Below, piece by piece: positions 30,030-30,230 of a DNA stretch of 30,230 bases (the stretch's first letter is position 1; every line of letters starts with the position of its first letter). A model generated the notes under the pieces. It was not told the origin of the DNA. It saw nothing but the letters and a program-made list of their open reading frames with translations, and ran no database searches. The DNA lies in contig DFYO01000066.1 of assembly GCA_002381865.1 (NCBI GenBank), positions 1 through 30,230 on the forward strand, read 5' to 3'. The position numbers and the translations under genes were made by a program. The stretch comes from Clostridiales bacterium UBA4080 (lineage in GTDB: Bacteria > Bacillota > Clostridia > Lachnospirales > Vallitaleaceae).

Positions 30030-30230
30030 TGTCAATATAGTTGTCGCATTTCATTAATTTCCTTATTTAGCTGAGAGGATCTCTTCGGCCTCTTTTTTCT
30101 TGATGGGATTCAACGATACATACTCTGGCAACGTCCATTTCTTTATACCCTTGCTCCACCTCTCTGGATGCTTGTTTCGCGCCAATTCGTATACCTTCTG
30201 CCTGTTAGATAGTATTTTTTCGCCTTCTCC
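30030..30230 (-). mobile_element. IS3-family-like insertion sequence, right end (partial)
   Basis: The transposase C-terminus reads out of the window on the - strand. Beyond its stop, the - strand reads GCGACAACTATATTGACA, ending near 30030. A TTGACA at the transposase-distal end fits the outward -35 carried in the right inverted repeat of IS3-family circles. The exact edge and target duplication cannot be set from one end. Confidence 0.5.
30063..30230 (-). CDS. IS3-family-like transposase, C-terminal fragment (5' end outside window)
   Basis: An open frame on the - strand runs from the window edge to a TAA at 30063-30065 and codes for 55 residues. 'YELARNKHPERWSKGIKKW' and 'LPEYVSLNP' match the tail after the DDE integrase core in many IS3-family OrfB proteins, where HPERF-x-x-G and V-x-I/L-N-P patterns are common. 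The catalytic part is off-window, so completeness is unknown. It lies at the downstream edge of the cassette array. Confidence 0.65.
   Translation of the reverse strand, partial: GEGEKILSNRQKVYELARNKHPERWSKGIKKWTLPEYVSLNPIKKKEAEEILSAK

Larger units (their letters stand above)
24339..30032 (+). mobile_element. Chromosomal integron: recombinase, attI and at least six gene cassettes
   Basis: A tyrosine recombinase is followed by a candidate attI and five complete attC sites in a row, each with one ORF between neighbouring attC sites on the + strand. Predicted cassette limits (cut G|TT in each R' box) are 25618-26271, 26272-27374, 27375-28163, 28164-28917, 28918-29774 and 29775 onward. The attC sites are very similar (four of 97-99 bp, one of 73 bp), as in resident chromosomal integrons and unlike mixed mobile arrays. 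An IS3-like element cuts the sixth cassette near 30030, and its attC is not visible in the window. Confidence 0.9.

Overview
The window comes from an AT-rich, low-GC Gram-positive anaerobe, most likely a member of the Clostridia. Evidence for this: strong AGGAGG-type ribosome binding sites, occasional TTG/GTG starts, lipoprotein boxes, a PhoP-type phosphate box, a B12 riboswitch, and a bacterial RNase P RNA. Species cannot be read from the sequence alone.

Positions 1-22400 are ordinary chromosome, almost all on the + strand. In order: the 3' part of rnpB with its terminator; a DUF4349-type lipoprotein; gnd and zwf (oxidative pentose phosphate) followed by a kynurenine-formamidase-like cyclase; a divergent c-di-GMP pair (membrane GGDEF cyclase on the - strand, HD-GYP phosphodiesterase on the + strand); deoD; a soluble multi-PAS histidine kinase; a cobalamin riboswitch with its terminator controlling a BtuFCD-type ABC importer; a complete phosphate regulon pstSCAB-phoU-phoP-phoR preceded by an 11-bp-phased PhoP box; and guaA. 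PstA is odd: it carries about 100 extra residues resembling a PDZ domain between its first and second membrane segments.

From about 22400 on the window is accessory DNA. First comes an AbiE type IV toxin-antitoxin pair whose promoter is flanked by inverted repeats. Then follows a 520-bp gap with a nested, hairpin-rich element. From about 24340 to the end of the window lies a chromosomal integron: a tyrosine recombinase, a candidate attI site at about 25593-25624, and a cassette array with five complete attC sites (26180-26278, 27285-27381, 28072-28170, 28828-28924, 29709-29781). The cassettes carry a VOC protein, a membrane-anchored unknown, an SF0329-like protein, a GIY-YIG-like protein, a protein with an R-x4-H (HEPN-like) motif, and a short unknown ORF. 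The array is interrupted near 30030 by an IS3-like insertion sequence whose transposase enters from the right on the - strand.

The integron is the most interesting part. The recombinase gene points toward the array instead of away from it. The protein appears to lack the extra domain that defines IntI, and it carries an additional N-terminal module. Each of the five complete cassettes also has its own pair of about 19-nt complementary terminal arms, running from the R boxes outward: the start of the cassette pairs with the sequence just before its own attC. The two arms differ at the same place, position 11, in all five cassettes (A at the start, C at the end), and pairing stops at position 20 in all five. 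This goes well beyond the 7-8 bp R''/R' pairing of textbook attC sites and points to a variant integron machinery.
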